A stretch of 64,000 bases of DNA, taken from contig AP019755.1 in the NCBI GenBank assembly GCA_006742785.1, positions 1,364,001 through 1,428,000 of the forward strand, given 5' to 3'. Of this stretch, positions 1 through 12,021 are shown piece after piece. Origin of the DNA: Nitrosomonas stercoris (lineage in GTDB: Bacteria > Pseudomonadota > Gammaproteobacteria > Burkholderiales > Nitrosomonadaceae). Numbering within the stretch: the first letter of the stretch is position 1; each line of letters opens with the position of its first letter. The notes beneath the pieces are model-generated. The model was given only the letters and a program-made list of their open reading frames with translations, did not search any database and was not told the DNA's origin. Position numbers and translations under genes: made by a program.

Positions 1-1089
<1,089 letters not shown>

Positions 1090-1188
1090 AACTCACAATT
1101 AGAATGTTTTTAGTCACTAAAAATATTAGCGAGCTACTTTGAGAAATTCCGCTGCAATGGCCTGCGATTACTTATCTGGATAAATATT

Positions 1189-2805
1189 ATGAAAGCATTA
1201 CGTGGCAAGACTTTACTCAATAATCCAGCTCAGAATAAATCAACTGCTTTTACTCGGGAAGAGCGTGCGCATTACGGTTTGCAAGGATTGCTGCCTTATG
1301 GTGTAACGGATATTCATATTCAGCAGCAACGCGTTCTTGCTAATCTGCGCAGTAAAAGCAGTGATATAGAAAAATATATTTATCTGAATGGGTTGCTTGA
1401 ACGCAATCAACGCTTGTTCTATCGGACACTGATTAATCATATCGCCGAAATAATGCCGTTGGTCTATACCCCTACTGTGGGAGAGGCGTGTGTCAAACTA
1501 TCGCATATTTTTAGAAAGCCACAGGGATTTTATCTCACGCCGGAAGATCGTGGACACATGCTTGCCCGTCTGGAAAACTGGCCTGAAACTGATGTACGTA
1601 TTGTTGTTGTAACAGATGGTGAGCGTATTCTTGGTTTAGGAGATTTAGGTGCAAATGGCATGGGGATTCCAATTGGAAAAATATCTTTGTATGTTGCCTG
1701 TGCCGGTATTGCTCCTAGTCAATGTATGCCCATTATGTTAGACGTGGGAACAAATAATCAACAGCTACGAGAAGATCCACTTTATTTGGGCTATCCTCAC
1801 CCTCGTTTGACAGGTGAAGATTATTTATCGCTAGTGGATGAGTTTGTCGAAGCAGTGCAACAACGTTTTCCAAGTGCAGCGATCCAATTTGAAGATTTTA
1901 GTAGTCAAAATGCATTTACTTTATTGGATCGGTATGCTGGCTCAGGCAGGTGCTTTAATGATGATATTCAAGGCACGGCCGCAGTTACACTCGCTGGAAT
2001 TTATGCTTCCAGCCGCATCACACAAAAATCATTTGCTGATCTGAAGATCATGTTGCTGGGAACTGGCTCAGCGGCAACGGGTGTGGCGGAATTACTAGTG
2101 CCGGCCTTCAAGGCTGCAGGATTAAGTGAAGCTGAAGCCTACTCTAGAGTCAGTTTTATTGATCGGCGAGGATTAGTCACAGCCACGCACGCACTGATCA
2201 AACCGCGCATTCGCTCGTTTGTAAAAAACTTGCCAGCAGCGGATTTTGTTACAGCAATTGCAACTATCCAACCAGATGTCTTAATTGGAGCAACGGGTAC
2301 TGCAGGCGCATTTACTGAGGCTGTTGTTCGGGAAATATCTCGCTATCAGCAGCATCCGGTTATTATCGCATTATCTAACCCCACTTCTCATACAGAATGT
2401 ACTGCTGAACAGGCTTACCAGTGGAGTGAAGGGCGAGCCATCTTTGCAAGTGGCAGTCCGTTTGCACCAGTCACTTTGCATGGGAGAACTTATCATCCGG
2501 CACAAGGAAATAACGTCTATATTTATCCTGGTATCGGTTTAGGCGTGATGGTCAGCCGTGCCCGTTTAGTAATAGAAGACATGTTTCTGGCAGCAGCAAA
2601 AGAATTGGCAAATTGTGTTTCAGTTGAAGAGATTGAGCGTGGATCAATTTATCCGGATATTGTTCGAGTGCGTGATATCTCGCATAAAATTGCCGTCCGG
2701 GTTTGTCAGGTAGCACAGCAGAACAATTTGACAAAAATGGAAACTGATTTATTCAATAATTTAGAGGCGTCTGTGCGGGAGCTAATGTACGAGCCTAGTT
2801 ATTGA
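1189..2805 (+). CDS. maeA: NAD-dependent malic enzyme
   Basis: Malic enzyme oxidatively decarboxylates malate to pyruvate with reduction of NAD(P). The 538-residue protein has the usual order of motifs: YTPTVGEAC near residue 92 (N-terminal malate domain), GLGDLGANGMGIPIGK near 150, the metal-binding stretch FEDFSSQNA and FNDDIQGTA near 235-265, a Rossmann nucleotide loop LGTGSAATG near 290, and ALSNPTSHTE near 395. Length fits the large NAD-preferring bacterial type (about 540-565). Cofactor preference is inferred from the family, not proven here. It is a single gene; its 3' end faces serB across a repeat-derived hairpin. Confidence 0.93.
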   Translation: MKALRGKTLLNNPAQNKSTAFTREERAHYGLQGLLPYGVTDIHIQQQRVLANLRSKSSDIEKYIYLNGLLERNQRLFYRTLINHIAEIMPLVYTPTVGEACVKLSHIFRKPQGFYLTPEDRGHMLARLENWPETDVRIVVVTDGERILGLGDLGANGMGIPIGKISLYVACAGIAPSQCMPIMLDVGTNNQQLREDPLYLGYPHPRLTGEDYLSLVDEFVEAVQQRFPSAAIQFEDFSSQNAFTLLDRYAGSGRCFNDDIQGTAAVTLAGIYASSRITQKSFADLKIMLLGTGSAATGVAELLVPAFKAAGLSEAEAYSRVSFIDRRGLVTATHALIKPRIRSFVKNLPAADFVTAIATIQPDVLIGATGTAGAFTEAVVREISRYQQHPVIIALSNPTSHTECTAEQAYQWSEGRAIFASGSPFAPVTLHGRTYHPAQGNNVYIYPGIGLGVMVSRARLVIEDMFLAAAKELANCVSVEEIERGSIYPDIVRVRDISHKIAVRVCQVAQQNNLTKMETDLFNNLEASVRELMYEPSY

Positions 2806-2814
2806 GCAATTATT

Positions 2815-2874
2815 AAGAATCTCTGAAAAACTATCGATGCATTTTTTTGTTTGCGATGTTTTTCAGAGAATTTC
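2815..2874. repeat. Short palindromic repeat, MITE-like family copy A
   Basis: The arms CTCTGAAAAAC (2821-2831) and GTTTTTCAGAG (2858-2868) form a perfect 11-bp stem around a 26-base AT-rich loop. The arms match the ends of three longer copies at 22211, 27384 and 42878. Here it sits between convergent maeA and serB, and a transcript from either side would form a stem followed by few U residues, so it could serve as a bidirectional terminator. It looks like an internally deleted member of the family. Confidence 0.7.
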
Positions 2875-2913
2875 TGGAAGAGGCCTTATACCGTTTGAAT
2901 GGTGAATGCGATG

Positions 2914-3744
2914 TTATTCAAACAAATTAAGAATACCATCCAACCCGATATGGTTAAAAGAGTAGGTTGCTTGTTCTTTTAATATAGGTTTAGCATGAAA
3001 AGCAATACCAACTCCTGCTTCTTCTAGCATTTTGAGATCATTGGCACCGTCACCAATAGCAATCACCTGTTCTTTACTTAAGCCAAGCTCCTCCCGAATT
3101 TTCTTCAAGATTTCTCCTTTACCTGTAGAGCCAATAATCTTTCCTAATACTTGTCCGGTTAATTTTCCATCTTGAACTTCGAAAGTGTTAGCAAACGCAT
3201 AATCCAATCCGAGGCGATCTTTCACACGATCAGCAAAAAATGTATAGCCACCTGAGATTACCATGGTTTTAATGCCGATAGATTGCACATGTTTTAGCAT
3301 CTTTTCAGCACCAGGGCTCAGGCGGAAGCGTTCGTCATAAACCTTCTGTAGCGCTTCTTGCGGCAAGTCTTTTAGTAATGCTGTGCGCTGTGTCAGGCTC
3401 TCGGCAAAACTGATATCTCCACGCATAGTTCGTTGTGTGATTTCAGCCACTTGTGGTTTGACGTTGTGCATGTCGGCAATTTCATCAATTGATTCAATGG
3501 CAAGCAAAGTTGAATCCATATCCATTGAAATTAATCCAAAGTCGGTCAATTTTTTACCCGCTGGGACAAATGCGTAATCCAGGTTGGCTTTTTCACAGTA
3601 AGCTGGAATTTCGGCTTGGGGTTGAGCGTCTATCATACGAAAAGCTTCATCCGTAATACGATCAATGCGGCTTGCTTGTGCAAGCTTGGCAATCGCTCGC
3701 AAATCGTTATTTTGAATATCACTACCTTGAATAATGAGGTTCAT
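2914..3744 (-). CDS. serB: Phosphoserine phosphatase SerB
   Basis: SerB removes the phosphate from O-phosphoserine in the last step of serine synthesis. The 276-residue protein is a HAD-superfamily phosphatase. DMDST at 75-79 supplies the Asp75 nucleophile and Asp77 acid/base, ISGGYTFFADR carries the second motif serine, and GDGANDLKML near 230-240 the metal-binding aspartates. The N-terminal ~65 residues form the extra domain seen in proteobacterial SerB. It lies downstream of the HDOD-GGDEF gene on the same strand with a 112-base gap. Confidence 0.95.
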   Translation of the reverse strand: MNLIIQGSDIQNNDLRAIAKLAQASRIDRITDEAFRMIDAQPQAEIPAYCEKANLDYAFVPAGKKLTDFGLISMDMDSTLLAIESIDEIADMHNVKPQVAEITQRTMRGDISFAESLTQRTALLKDLPQEALQKVYDERFRLSPGAEKMLKHVQSIGIKTMVISGGYTFFADRVKDRLGLDYAFANTFEVQDGKLTGQVLGKIIGSTGKGEILKKIREELGLSKEQVIAIGDGANDLKMLEEAGVGIAFHAKPILKEQATYSFNHIGLDGILNLFE

Positions 3745-3856
3745 AAGAATTATTTTATTTAATTGATTGATTTAAATGACGAAAAGCCACTATACATGGA
3801 ATGCTGTGTGATATAAACCAGACTGATTTGTGTAGATGTGCAGCTGAAGCCGTATT

Positions 3857-5323
3857 TTATGAAGGAAAAGCCAGCATAGGGTTCCATTCAATGACGCGAT
3901 TGCGTCCTTCGCGTTTGGCGGTATACAGTGCTTTATCAGCTGCTTCCAGCATTTCGCTATGCAGATCAAAAGATTTCTCTTGATCCATATTGGTTACCAG
4001 GCCAATCGAAGCTGTGATACGAATGGTGTTAGATTCATTGGGTTTATAATCAATTGTTGCGATACTTTTGACAATTCTTGTCAGAATATGGCGCGCAGCA
4101 TGCAGTGCGGTTCCCGGTAATATCAAAGCGAACTCATCCCCACCATAGCGACAAAGGATATCAGTTTGGCGGATCTGGCTGGCAATTGCCTTGGCGACCG
4201 CTACCAATACACCATCTCCAGCAATATGGCCGTAGGTATCGTTGAAAATTTTGTAGTTGTCGATATCAATCATGGCCAAGGAAAGTGGCGTACCTTGCTG
4301 AATTGAAAGCTGAAATTTACTGCGAAATGTGTTATCAAAGTAGGTGCGATTATGTGCGCTGGTCAAGCCGTCGTGCTGAATTTTATCTTCGAGTTCGCGC
4401 ACTTTAATCATAGTGCGCATCGTGAGTAATTCTCTGGCTTTAGTCACGATGTTATTCAGGTGGATCGGATTCATGATGGTGATTTCGAACAACTCTTCTA
4501 CATGATGTAAGTTGTTCTTCATGGTTTCCAGCACTTCTAAACACGCGTGTTCATCTAGACCCAGATAGATTTTGGCGACATAGATTAGCTCATCAATTTG
4601 TTCCTTTTTGTTTTGTGACAGGAAATAGTCGGCAATATATCCCGATACAGCAACACACTCATTGATGCCAGCATTAGGAGCATGTGGGGCAATATGGCTG
4701 TTTTGGCAAGCAACCGGTGCGTAAACGGGAAACTTCCAATATTCAAGTAGCGCAGCGCCTAACTCGTCGTGTCCTATGCCAAATGCCTGCTGTTCTGCTT
4801 TCAATAGGGTGTTGTGATCTTTTGCTTGCGAAAATATAGGCGGATATTCTTCAGGCATCAGTGCGTAAAAAGCAAGAATACCAATGTCTTGTAATAGTCC
4901 AGCAAGGAACAAATTATCCAGTATGTTATTTATCCCCAGTCGTTTTCCTAAAGTGCGACTTGCTAAAGCTGATGTAATAGAACGGCGCCAAAAGTTGTTG
5001 TTAATTACACCCAGTTTCTCTTTTGATTGTCTCATCAAGGAATCAGCCAATGAGAAAGATAAGGCTATGGTAATAATTCCGTACGTTCCCAGAATGTTAG
5101 TGGCTTGACTGATGTTGCTAACCGGGTACCTGGATTTGTATAGAGGAGAGTTGGCGGTTCTAATAATTTTGGCAGCAAGCGCTGGATCAAGCGAGATATA
5201 ATGATTGATCTGTGTAAGACTAGTATCTGCTTTACCAGCCAGGTCAATAATTCTAAGGGCAATAGAAGGAAGGCTAGGCAGGTTTGTACAAAACTGCAAT
5301 TGCTCAAGCAAATTTTCTTTCAT
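3857..5323 (-). CDS. HDOD-GGDEF diguanylate cyclase
   Basis: The 488-residue protein has an N-terminal HDOD domain (about residues 10-210), beginning with the typical LPSLPSIALRIIDLA stretch. A linker follows, then a C-terminal GGDEF domain (about 320-485). The active-site loop is an intact GGDEF at 394-398. Five residues before it lies RQTD, an RxxD inhibitory site for product feedback. It should therefore make cyclic di-GMP from GTP and be product-inhibited. There is no membrane segment, so it is cytoplasmic. HDOD is a degenerate HD-like domain usually used for protein-protein signalling. The target pathway cannot be told from its neighbours. Confidence 0.9.
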   Translation of the reverse strand: MKENLLEQLQFCTNLPSLPSIALRIIDLAGKADTSLTQINHYISLDPALAAKIIRTANSPLYKSRYPVSNISQATNILGTYGIITIALSFSLADSLMRQSKEKLGVINNNFWRRSITSALASRTLGKRLGINNILDNLFLAGLLQDIGILAFYALMPEEYPPIFSQAKDHNTLLKAEQQAFGIGHDELGAALLEYWKFPVYAPVACQNSHIAPHAPNAGINECVAVSGYIADYFLSQNKKEQIDELIYVAKIYLGLDEHACLEVLETMKNNLHHVEELFEITIMNPIHLNNIVTKARELLTMRTMIKVRELEDKIQHDGLTSAHNRTYFDNTFRSKFQLSIQQGTPLSLAMIDIDNYKIFNDTYGHIAGDGVLVAVAKAIASQIRQTDILCRYGGDEFALILPGTALHAARHILTRIVKSIATIDYKPNESNTIRITASIGLVTNMDQEKSFDLHSEMLEAADKALYTAKREGRNRVIEWNPMLAFPS

Positions 5324-5579
5324 ATTTCCATTCCGAAAACTGATAATAGCGTATGCTTACTTTTATTGTGAATGAGTAGAGAAAATAATTTTACTCAATA
5401 TAATCCTGACGAAAGGTTGAATAAGAGTGATTAACCGAACCTATTTGTATCAGATGCTACGCACATTATCCCAAAATCATAACAGAAAATTTGTTTTCTA
5501 TTTGAATTTACCTATGTCGCTTCGTTACATTTCTCGATCTATATTTTTTAGCAAAAACGAATAAAAACAGGAGTAAAAC

Positions 5580-7079
5580 ATGGATTTCGTAATCCAATCT
5601 GACAATCCCGAAAAATATCATGGTGATTGTATTGTGGTGGGGGTGTTTGAATCCCGTCAATTAACTGAGTCGGCAAAAATTTTAGATACAGCTAGTGGAG
5701 GGTATCTGACTAAGATACTCGAACAAGGTGACATGGATGGCAAGTTACATACAACCTTGTTGCTGCACGCGGTGCCGAATAGTCAAAGTGCACGCATATT
5801 ACTTATCGGGTTGGGAAAACAGAAAGGCTATACCGAGAAAACGTTTCAGGCCGTGGTCCGTACGATTTTTAAAGCGTTGCATCAAACGGGAGCAAGAACA
5901 ATCGGTCTGCCTGTAGCTGATTTAATTGTAAAAGATAAAAATATTGCCTGGGGAATGCTGCAATCGATTCTGGCTGCTGGAGAAAGTAGCTATCGCTTTG
6001 ATCAGCTGAAAAGCAAGCGCGAATCATCGCAACCTCTTTTGGAGAAAATTGTTTTTCTAGTTAATGATAAATTTGTGGCAGCGAGCGCGGAAAATGTATT
6101 GCAGCAAGGAATAGCAATTACGCGTGGCATGCATGTCACAAAAGATTTAGGTAATCTTGCATCCAATATTTGCACCCCAACTTATTTGGCCGAGCGTGCG
6201 AGTGAAATGGCTAAAACCTACAACCTTAAACTAACCGTGCTGGAAGAAAAAGAGATGGAGACGTTGGGCATGGGTGCTTTGTTAGCCGTGGCGCGGGGTA
6301 GCCATCAACCGGCGAAACTAATCGTATTGGAATATCGCGGTCGGCAAGATACAGAAAAACCAGTGGTATTGGTTGGCAAGGGCGTAACTTTTGATACAGG
6401 TGGTATTTCCCTGAAGCCGTCTGCCGATATGGATGAGATGAAGTATGACATGGGGGGAGCGGCCAGTGTATTTGGCACGTTGACTGCTGTGGCGGAAATG
6501 CAGTTGCCTGTTAATGTAACCGGTATTGTTCCAACTACTGAGAATATGCCTGGTGGTAACGCAACCAAACCGGGTGATGTTGTGACCAGTTTATCCGGAC
6601 AAACGATTGAAATATTGAATACCGATGCGGAAGGGCGATTAATTTTATGCGACGCACTAGCTTATGCTGAGCGTTACAACCCAGAAGTGGTCATTGATAT
6701 TGCCACTCTGACGGGCGCTTGTGTTGTGGCGTTGGGCCATGTGGTCACTGGTTTGATGGGAACAGATGAGCCACTTATTCAAGCGTTATTACAGGCTGGT
6801 GAAGAAATCTCTGATCGCGCTTGGCAATTGCCATTAGGTGAAGAATATCAGGAATTACTTAAGAGTAACTTTGCCGATGTTGCAAATATCGGCGGACGTT
6901 GGGGCGGGGCTATTACCGCTGCTTGTTTTCTGTCACGCTTTACTAAAAAATACCGTTGGGCACATCTTGATATTGCAGGGACAGCCTGGAAATCAGGGAA
7001 AGAAAAAGGTGCGACCGGACGACCTGTGCCACTGTTAACTCAGTTTCTGATTAATCACAGCCAGTCCATTGATGGCTAA
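5580..7079 (+). CDS. pepA: Leucyl aminopeptidase PepA
   Basis: PepA is a cytosolic M17 hexameric metallopeptidase that releases N-terminal residues from peptides. In some bacteria it also binds DNA at pyrimidine operators and recombination sites. The 499-residue protein carries the family signature NTDAEGRL at about 347-354 and the metal-binding KGVTFDTGG segment at about 265. A purine-rich Shine-Dalgarno (AGGAG) lies just ahead of the ATG. It heads a same-strand group with holC, an unknown gene, valS and hemE. The pepA-holC-valS order is common in proteobacteria. Confidence 0.96.
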   Translation: MDFVIQSDNPEKYHGDCIVVGVFESRQLTESAKILDTASGGYLTKILEQGDMDGKLHTTLLLHAVPNSQSARILLIGLGKQKGYTEKTFQAVVRTIFKALHQTGARTIGLPVADLIVKDKNIAWGMLQSILAAGESSYRFDQLKSKRESSQPLLEKIVFLVNDKFVAASAENVLQQGIAITRGMHVTKDLGNLASNICTPTYLAERASEMAKTYNLKLTVLEEKEMETLGMGALLAVARGSHQPAKLIVLEYRGRQDTEKPVVLVGKGVTFDTGGISLKPSADMDEMKYDMGGAASVFGTLTAVAEMQLPVNVTGIVPTTENMPGGNATKPGDVVTSLSGQTIEILNTDAEGRLILCDALAYAERYNPEVVIDIATLTGACVVALGHVVTGLMGTDEPLIQALLQAGEEISDRAWQLPLGEEYQELLKSNFADVANIGGRWGGAITAACFLSRFTKKYRWAHLDIAGTAWKSGKEKGATGRPVPLLTQFLINHSQSIDG

Positions 7080-7104
7080 ATTCGTTGATCGTTAGTAGCG
7101 GCAA

Positions 7105-7533
7105 ATGGGTGTGACGCGCGTTGATTTTTATACCGGAGCAGCAGATAGCTTACTGGTTGCTTGCCGCTTGTGTACGAAAGTAGTGCAGCAGGAACTGAAG
7201 GCGGTAATTTATCTTCCTGATGCAGAGTGGATGGACCAGTTTGATAAACTGCTGTGGACATTTTCTGCAACCAGTTTTGTACCGCATTGTCGAGCAGATG
7301 ATAAATTGGCAGCTATAACACCAATCATTCTGAGCGATCGACTGGAGATGTTGGCGGCTAATGAAACTGAGGTGTTGTTCAATTTAAGTACAGAAATCCC
7401 TGCAGGAATTGAACGTTTTACGCGAGTTGTCGAGATTGTGGATGAGGCAGAAAATAATAAACAACTCGCGCGTGAACGTTATCGGCATTATCAAGCGTCG
7501 GGAAGTGAAATTCGCCACCACCAAATTGGTTGA
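7105..7533 (+). CDS. holC: DNA polymerase III chi subunit HolC
   Basis: HolC (chi) links the clamp loader of the replicative polymerase to single-strand binding protein. The 142-residue protein has the HolC-like start (VDFYTGA, then a helix with LLVACRLCTKVV), a middle with LLWTFSATSFVPHC and the FNLSTEIP segment, at the normal length. It begins 25 bases after pepA, the usual genomic neighbour. Sequence conservation in this family is low, but position and length agree. Confidence 0.9.
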   Translation: MGVTRVDFYTGAADSLLVACRLCTKVVQQELKAVIYLPDAEWMDQFDKLLWTFSATSFVPHCRADDKLAAITPIILSDRLEMLAANETEVLFNLSTEIPAGIERFTRVVEIVDEAENNKQLARERYRHYQASGSEIRHHQIG

Positions 7534-7612
7534 AAGATTAGCTAAAATAGAATAAACGTTGCGACCCCATTTTTATATTTTAAGTGTTTCTCTAAGCAGG
7601 AAGAAAAATCAG

Positions 7613-8023
7613 ATGACTGATAATCAGCTCGATGTAACTGAGGATCAGGAGGATGCGGTTTTGCTTAATAAAGTGGATTCCATGTTGCATAAACATAGAT
7701 TGGAGCAATGGTCTCTTATCTTGCGTGCGGATCAGCAAATTGAGCAGAGAACACCGATTTCGTCGGGTGTTTTGCAACAAGCTACAACCGCTATGAATGA
7801 ATTATCGGAAGTTGCTACTGCGGAGAACAATGATAACGAAATTCCTGTTTTGACTGATCAAATTGCACTGACGATAGATGCATGGCCGGCGCAAACAGAA
7901 ATTTCTGAATTGTTATATTTTGCTTTCGATGCAGCTTTAGAAGAAGCGCAAATTAGCCTTGATCCTGCCAAACGATTAACCTTTATTCGTGCCTTGAGAA
8001 AGCGTTTGCCTAAAAATATTTAA
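7613..8023 (+). CDS. Hypothetical protein between holC and valS
   Basis: A 136-residue acidic protein beginning MTDNQLDVTEDQEDAVL. The ATG at 7613 is chosen because a Shine-Dalgarno (CAGGAAGAA, 7597-7605) precedes it; the frame is open back to a TTG at 7559, but that lacks a binding site. It has no signal peptide, no membrane segment and no motif I recognise. The N-terminal half is rich in Asp, Glu and Gln and looks flexible, and the C-terminal ~60 residues look helical. Its position within the pepA-holC-valS group suggests cotranscription. Betaproteobacteria often have a short poorly conserved gene here; function unknown. Confidence 0.75.
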   Translation: MTDNQLDVTEDQEDAVLLNKVDSMLHKHRLEQWSLILRADQQIEQRTPISSGVLQQATTAMNELSEVATAENNDNEIPVLTDQIALTIDAWPAQTEISELLYFAFDAALEEAQISLDPAKRLTFIRALRKRLPKNI

Positions 8024-8086
8024 TCCAGTTGGTGTTCGTTATAATAGCCGGCTTTATTGCATCGGTTTATTTTGTGTTGAATTATC

Positions 8087-10840
8087 ATGCAACTTGCAAA
8101 AAGTTTTGATCCAAAAGAGATAGAAGATCATTGGTACGCAACCTGGGAGGCAGCAGGTTATTTCAGTCCATCTAAGCAAGAAAATGCCACTGCCTACTGT
8201 ATTATGCTGCCCCCCCCTAATGTAACTGGTACATTGCATATGGGGCATGCTTTTCAGCACACGCTGATGGACGCACTGATTCGTTACCATCGCATGTTGG
8301 GTGACAATACTTTGTGGCAACCAGGTACAGATCATGCGGGTATTGCTACCCAAATTGTTGTGGAACGTCAACTAGATCAGGAAGGAAAAGATCGTCGCAT
8401 GATGGGGCGAGAAAACTTTCTGGAACGCGTCTGGCAATGGAAGGAAAAATCAGGTTCTATTATCACCCAGCAAATGCGCCGTATGGGTGCTTCCTGTGAT
8501 TGGTCACGCGAGCGTTTCACTATGGATGAAGTGCTTTCCCGTGCTGTGACCAAGGTATTTGTCCATTTATATCGAGAAGGACTGATTTATCGCGGTAAAC
8601 GCCTGGTAAATTGGGATCCGGTGTTACAAACTGCAGTATCGGATCTGGAAGTTATCTCTACTGAGGAACAAGGATCACTGTGGCATATTCTGTATCCGTT
8701 TGAGCAACCAGCAGCTAATGGTGAGAAAGGATTAATTGTGGCTACTACCCGGCCAGAAACCATGCTGGGAGATATGGCGGTCGCAGTGCATCCAGAGGAT
8801 ACGCGTTATCAGCATTTGATTGGACAGCAGGTGCATTTGCCCTTGTCTGGTCGCACGATTCCGATTATTGCCGATGCTTATGTTGATCCGGCTTTTGGTA
8901 CCGGTTGTGTAAAAATTACTCCTGCACATGATTTTAATGACTATCAAGTAGGGCAACGTCACCAGCTCACTCCACTTAATATTTTTACGCTGGATGGAAA
9001 AATCAACGACAATGCGCCCGCTGAATTTCAGGGCTTGGATCGATTTGTTGCTAGAAAGAAAGTGATTGCTGATTTGCAGATACAAGAGTTATTGGTTGAA
9101 ACTCGCCCGCATAAACTGATGATTCCACGCGGCGATCGAACCAATACTGTCATTGAACCCATGCTGACTGATCAATGGTATGTGGCGATGGACGGTTTGG
9201 CCAAACAAGGATTGGCTGCAGTGCAGAGTGGCAAGGTGCGATTTGTGCCAGATAACTGGGCCCATGTTTACAATCAGTGGTTGGAGAATATTCAGGATTG
9301 GTGTATTTCGCGTCAGTTATGGTGGGGACACCGTATTCCAGCTTGGTATGATGAAGCGGGTAATGTAACGGTTGCACATGACCTGGCAGAAGCCCAGGCT
9401 CTCTCTGGCAAGGAAACGCTACGCCAAGATGAGGATGTCCTCGATACCTGGTTTTCTTCTGCCTTATGGCCTTTTTCTACACTGGGCTGGCCTGAACAAA
9501 CTCCTGAACTTAAAACCTTCTTGCCTGGATCTGTGCTGATAACAGGCTTTGACATTATTTTCTTCTGGGTGGCACGTATGGTCATGATGTCACTACACTT
9601 TACGGGTGAAGTGCCCTTCCGGGAAGTGTATATCACCGGCTTGATCCGGGATGCGGAAGGCCAAAAAATGAGTAAATCCAAAGGGAATGTGCTGGATCCA
9701 CTGGATTTGATTGATGGTATCACGCTGTCCGAACTAATTGAAAAACGCACAACGGGCTTGATGAATCCCAAGCAGGCATCTTCTATCGAGAAAACCACCC
9801 GCAAACAATTTTCACAAGGTATCCCAGCCTTTGGTACGGATGCATTGCGTTTTACTTTTGCTAGCCTGGCGTCTCACGGACGTGATATCAAATTTGATTT
9901 ACAGCGCTGCGAGGGGTATCGCAATTTTTGCAATAAATTGTGGAACGCTACCCGTTTTGTGCTGATGAACTGCGAAGGTCAAGATACCGGGCTGGATGAA
10001 ACATTGCCGCTGGATTTTTCGCAAGTTGATAAATGGATTGTAGGGCGCTTACAACAGACTGAACAAGAGATCGTACGAGCCTTTAACGACTACCGCTTTG
10101 ATCTGGCCGCACGCGAAATGTATGAATTCATCTGGGATGAATATTGTGACTGGTATGTAGAGCTGGCAAAAGTACAGCTCAATACTGGAGGGGAAGCGCA
10201 ACAGCGCGCCACTCGCCGTACGTTAGTGCGCGTGCTAGAGGCGGTGCTGAGATTGGCGCATCCGATTATCCCATTTATCACGGAAGAATTGTGGCAGGTG
10301 GTAGCACCGCTAGCAGGTAAAATCGGAGCTAGTATCATGTGCCAACCTTATCCGCAATCGGATCAATCACGTGTGGATGCGCAAGCAGCTGCGACGATAC
10401 AGTTGTTCAAAGAAGTGGTGAATGCGTGCCGTGGATTGCGGGGTGAGATGAAGTTATCACCAGCTGAGCGCGTGCCGCTATTAATTGAGGGAAACCATGT
10501 CCAGTTAGCAGATTTTTCATCTCATTTGTGTGCATTAGCTAGATTGTCTGAAGTGACTTTCTTGCCAGATGGATTGCCAGATACAGATGCACCCGTTGCT
10601 GTGATCGACGATTGCAGATTAATGTTGAAAATTGAAATAGATGTCGCCCTTGAGCGGGAGCGGCTAGGTAAGGAAATAACGCGTCTGCAAGCTGAGGTCG
10701 ATAAAGCGACTACGAAACTGGATAATCCTGATTTTGTCGAACGCGCGCCTGAAAAAATAGTTCAACAAGAAAGAGAACGATTAGCTGCATTTAATGCCAC
10801 ATTGAACAAGCTGCAAGAGCAGCTGCGTAAACTAGATTAA
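8087..10840 (+). CDS. valS: Valyl-tRNA synthetase ValS
   Basis: ValS charges tRNA-Val with valine. The 917-residue protein is a class I synthetase with a HIGH-type motif in [15 protein letters not shown] (about 42-56), the inserted editing domain with [10 protein letters not shown] (about 220-230), and KMSKSKGN (about 526-533). A helical anticodon-binding domain follows. The C-terminal ~65 residues form the valine-type coiled-coil arm, rich in Arg, Glu and Lys. A TATAAT lies at 8040-8045 ahead of the gene, but no good -35 accompanies it. Confidence 0.97.
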   Translation: MQLAKSFDPKEIEDHWYATWEAAGYFSPSKQENATAYCIMLPPPNVTGTLHMGHAFQHTLMDALIRYHRMLGDNTLWQPGTDHAGIATQIVVERQLDQEGKDRRMMGRENFLERVWQWKEKSGSIITQQMRRMGASCDWSRERFTMDEVLSRAVTKVFVHLYREGLIYRGKRLVNWDPVLQTAVSDLEVISTEEQGSLWHILYPFEQPAANGEKGLIVATTRPETMLGDMAVAVHPEDTRYQHLIGQQVHLPLSGRTIPIIADAYVDPAFGTGCVKITPAHDFNDYQVGQRHQLTPLNIFTLDGKINDNAPAEFQGLDRFVARKKVIADLQIQELLVETRPHKLMIPRGDRTNTVIEPMLTDQWYVAMDGLAKQGLAAVQSGKVRFVPDNWAHVYNQWLENIQDWCISRQLWWGHRIPAWYDEAGNVTVAHDLAEAQALSGKETLRQDEDVLDTWFSSALWPFSTLGWPEQTPELKTFLPGSVLITGFDIIFFWVARMVMMSLHFTGEVPFREVYITGLIRDAEGQKMSKSKGNVLDPLDLIDGITLSELIEKRTTGLMNPKQASSIEKTTRKQFSQGIPAFGTDALRFTFASLASHGRDIKFDLQRCEGYRNFCNKLWNATRFVLMNCEGQDTGLDETLPLDFSQVDKWIVGRLQQTEQEIVRAFNDYRFDLAAREMYEFIWDEYCDWYVELAKVQLNTGGEAQQRATRRTLVRVLEAVLRLAHPIIPFITEELWQVVAPLAGKIGASIMCQPYPQSDQSRVDAQAAATIQLFKEVVNACRGLRGEMKLSPAERVPLLIEGNHVQLADFSSHLCALARLSEVTFLPDGLPDTDAPVAVIDDCRLMLKIEIDVALERERLGKEITRLQAEVDKATTKLDNPDFVERAPEKIVQQERERLAAFNATLNKLQEQLRKLD

Positions 10841-10934
10841 CTGAGTCGCTACAGTTGTAAAAGTACGTGCGGTTGTGCTACACAAATTTTGTAATTGATT
10901 GATCAACTTTTTTGAGATTAGGCCTATTTAAACA

Positions 10935-12002
10935 ATGACCAGACTGAAAAATGATACTTTTATTCGCGCACTGTTAAGACAACCTGTGGACTATACGCCT
11001 ATCTGGATAATGCGCCAGGCTGGCCGTTATTTGCCGGAATACAATCAAACCCGTGCTCGTGCGGGTGATTTTCTCTCGCTATGCAAGAACACAGAACTGG
11101 CAACAGAAGTGACTTTGCAACCATTGGAAAGATTTTCACTGGACGCCGCCATTTTGTTTTCTGATATTTTGACCATTCCAGATGCAATGGGATTGGGATT
11201 GTATTTTGCAGCAGGAGAAGGCCCTCGTTTTGAGCGCCCATTGCGTGAGGAAGCAGCGATTCGCTCGCTCATCGTGCCCGATCCGAACACGCATCTGCGC
11301 TATGTCATGGATGCTGTGACTTCTATTCGTAAAGCGCTGGATAATCGAGTGCCATTAATTGGCTTTTCTGGTAGCCCGTTTACCTTGGCTTGCTATATGG
11401 TGGAAGGAGCAAGCAGCAAGGATTACCATCAGATCAAAACCATGTTGTATGCACGCCCAGATCTACTGCATCATATTCTGGATATAACGACACAAGCGGT
11501 TATTGCTTATTTAAATGCTCAAATTGAGGCTGGTGCCCAAGCTGTGATGATTTTTGACAGCTGGGGAGGTGTGCTTTCTTATGCTGCTTATCAGGAATTT
11601 TCTCTGCGTTATATGCAGCAGATTCTGGCTGGATTGAAGCGAGAGCATGATGGTGAACGCGTTCCGAGTATTGTGTTTACCAAGGGAGGAGGGCTGTGGC
11701 TGGAGTTGATTGCTGAGAGTGGTTGTGATGCGGTTGGGTTAGATTGGACAGTGGATATTGGTGAGGCACGCCGCCGTATACAAGATAAAGTGACGCTACA
11801 AGGTAATCTGGATCCGGCCGTGTTATTTTCCTCTCCCGAAACCATCGCTGCTGAAGCAGAGAAAATATTAGCCAGTTATGGTCATGGTCATGGTCATGTA
11901 TTTAATCTGGGGCACGGCATATCTCAGTTTACACCGCCAGAAAATGTAAAGGCATTGGTCGATGCGGTGCACGCGCAAAGCGCACGCTATCATCAAGCCT
12001 AA
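10935..12002 (+). CDS. hemE: Uroporphyrinogen decarboxylase HemE
   Basis: HemE removes four acetate carboxyls from uroporphyrinogen III to give coproporphyrinogen III, a step of haem synthesis. The 355-residue protein has the signature [12 protein letters not shown] at about residues 26-37, which includes the substrate-binding arginine, and [16 protein letters not shown] at about 143-158. Length is normal. It follows valS by 94 bases on the same strand. Haem demand is high in an ammonia oxidiser rich in multihaem cytochromes; hemA is also in this window, about 12 kb away. Confidence 0.96.
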   Translation: MTRLKNDTFIRALLRQPVDYTPIWIMRQAGRYLPEYNQTRARAGDFLSLCKNTELATEVTLQPLERFSLDAAILFSDILTIPDAMGLGLYFAAGEGPRFERPLREEAAIRSLIVPDPNTHLRYVMDAVTSIRKALDNRVPLIGFSGSPFTLACYMVEGASSKDYHQIKTMLYARPDLLHHILDITTQAVIAYLNAQIEAGAQAVMIFDSWGGVLSYAAYQEFSLRYMQQILAGLKREHDGERVPSIVFTKGGGLWLELIAESGCDAVGLDWTVDIGEARRRIQDKVTLQGNLDPAVLFSSPETIAAEAEKILASYGHGHGHVFNLGHGISQFTPPENVKALVDAVHAQSARYHQA

Positions 12003-12021
12003 TAGTTATTGTTATGAGCGG

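Noticed and set aside
9313-9804. 163-codon antisense frame in valS
   Set aside because: It lies fully inside a well-conserved valS segment and shows no start signal or family match.
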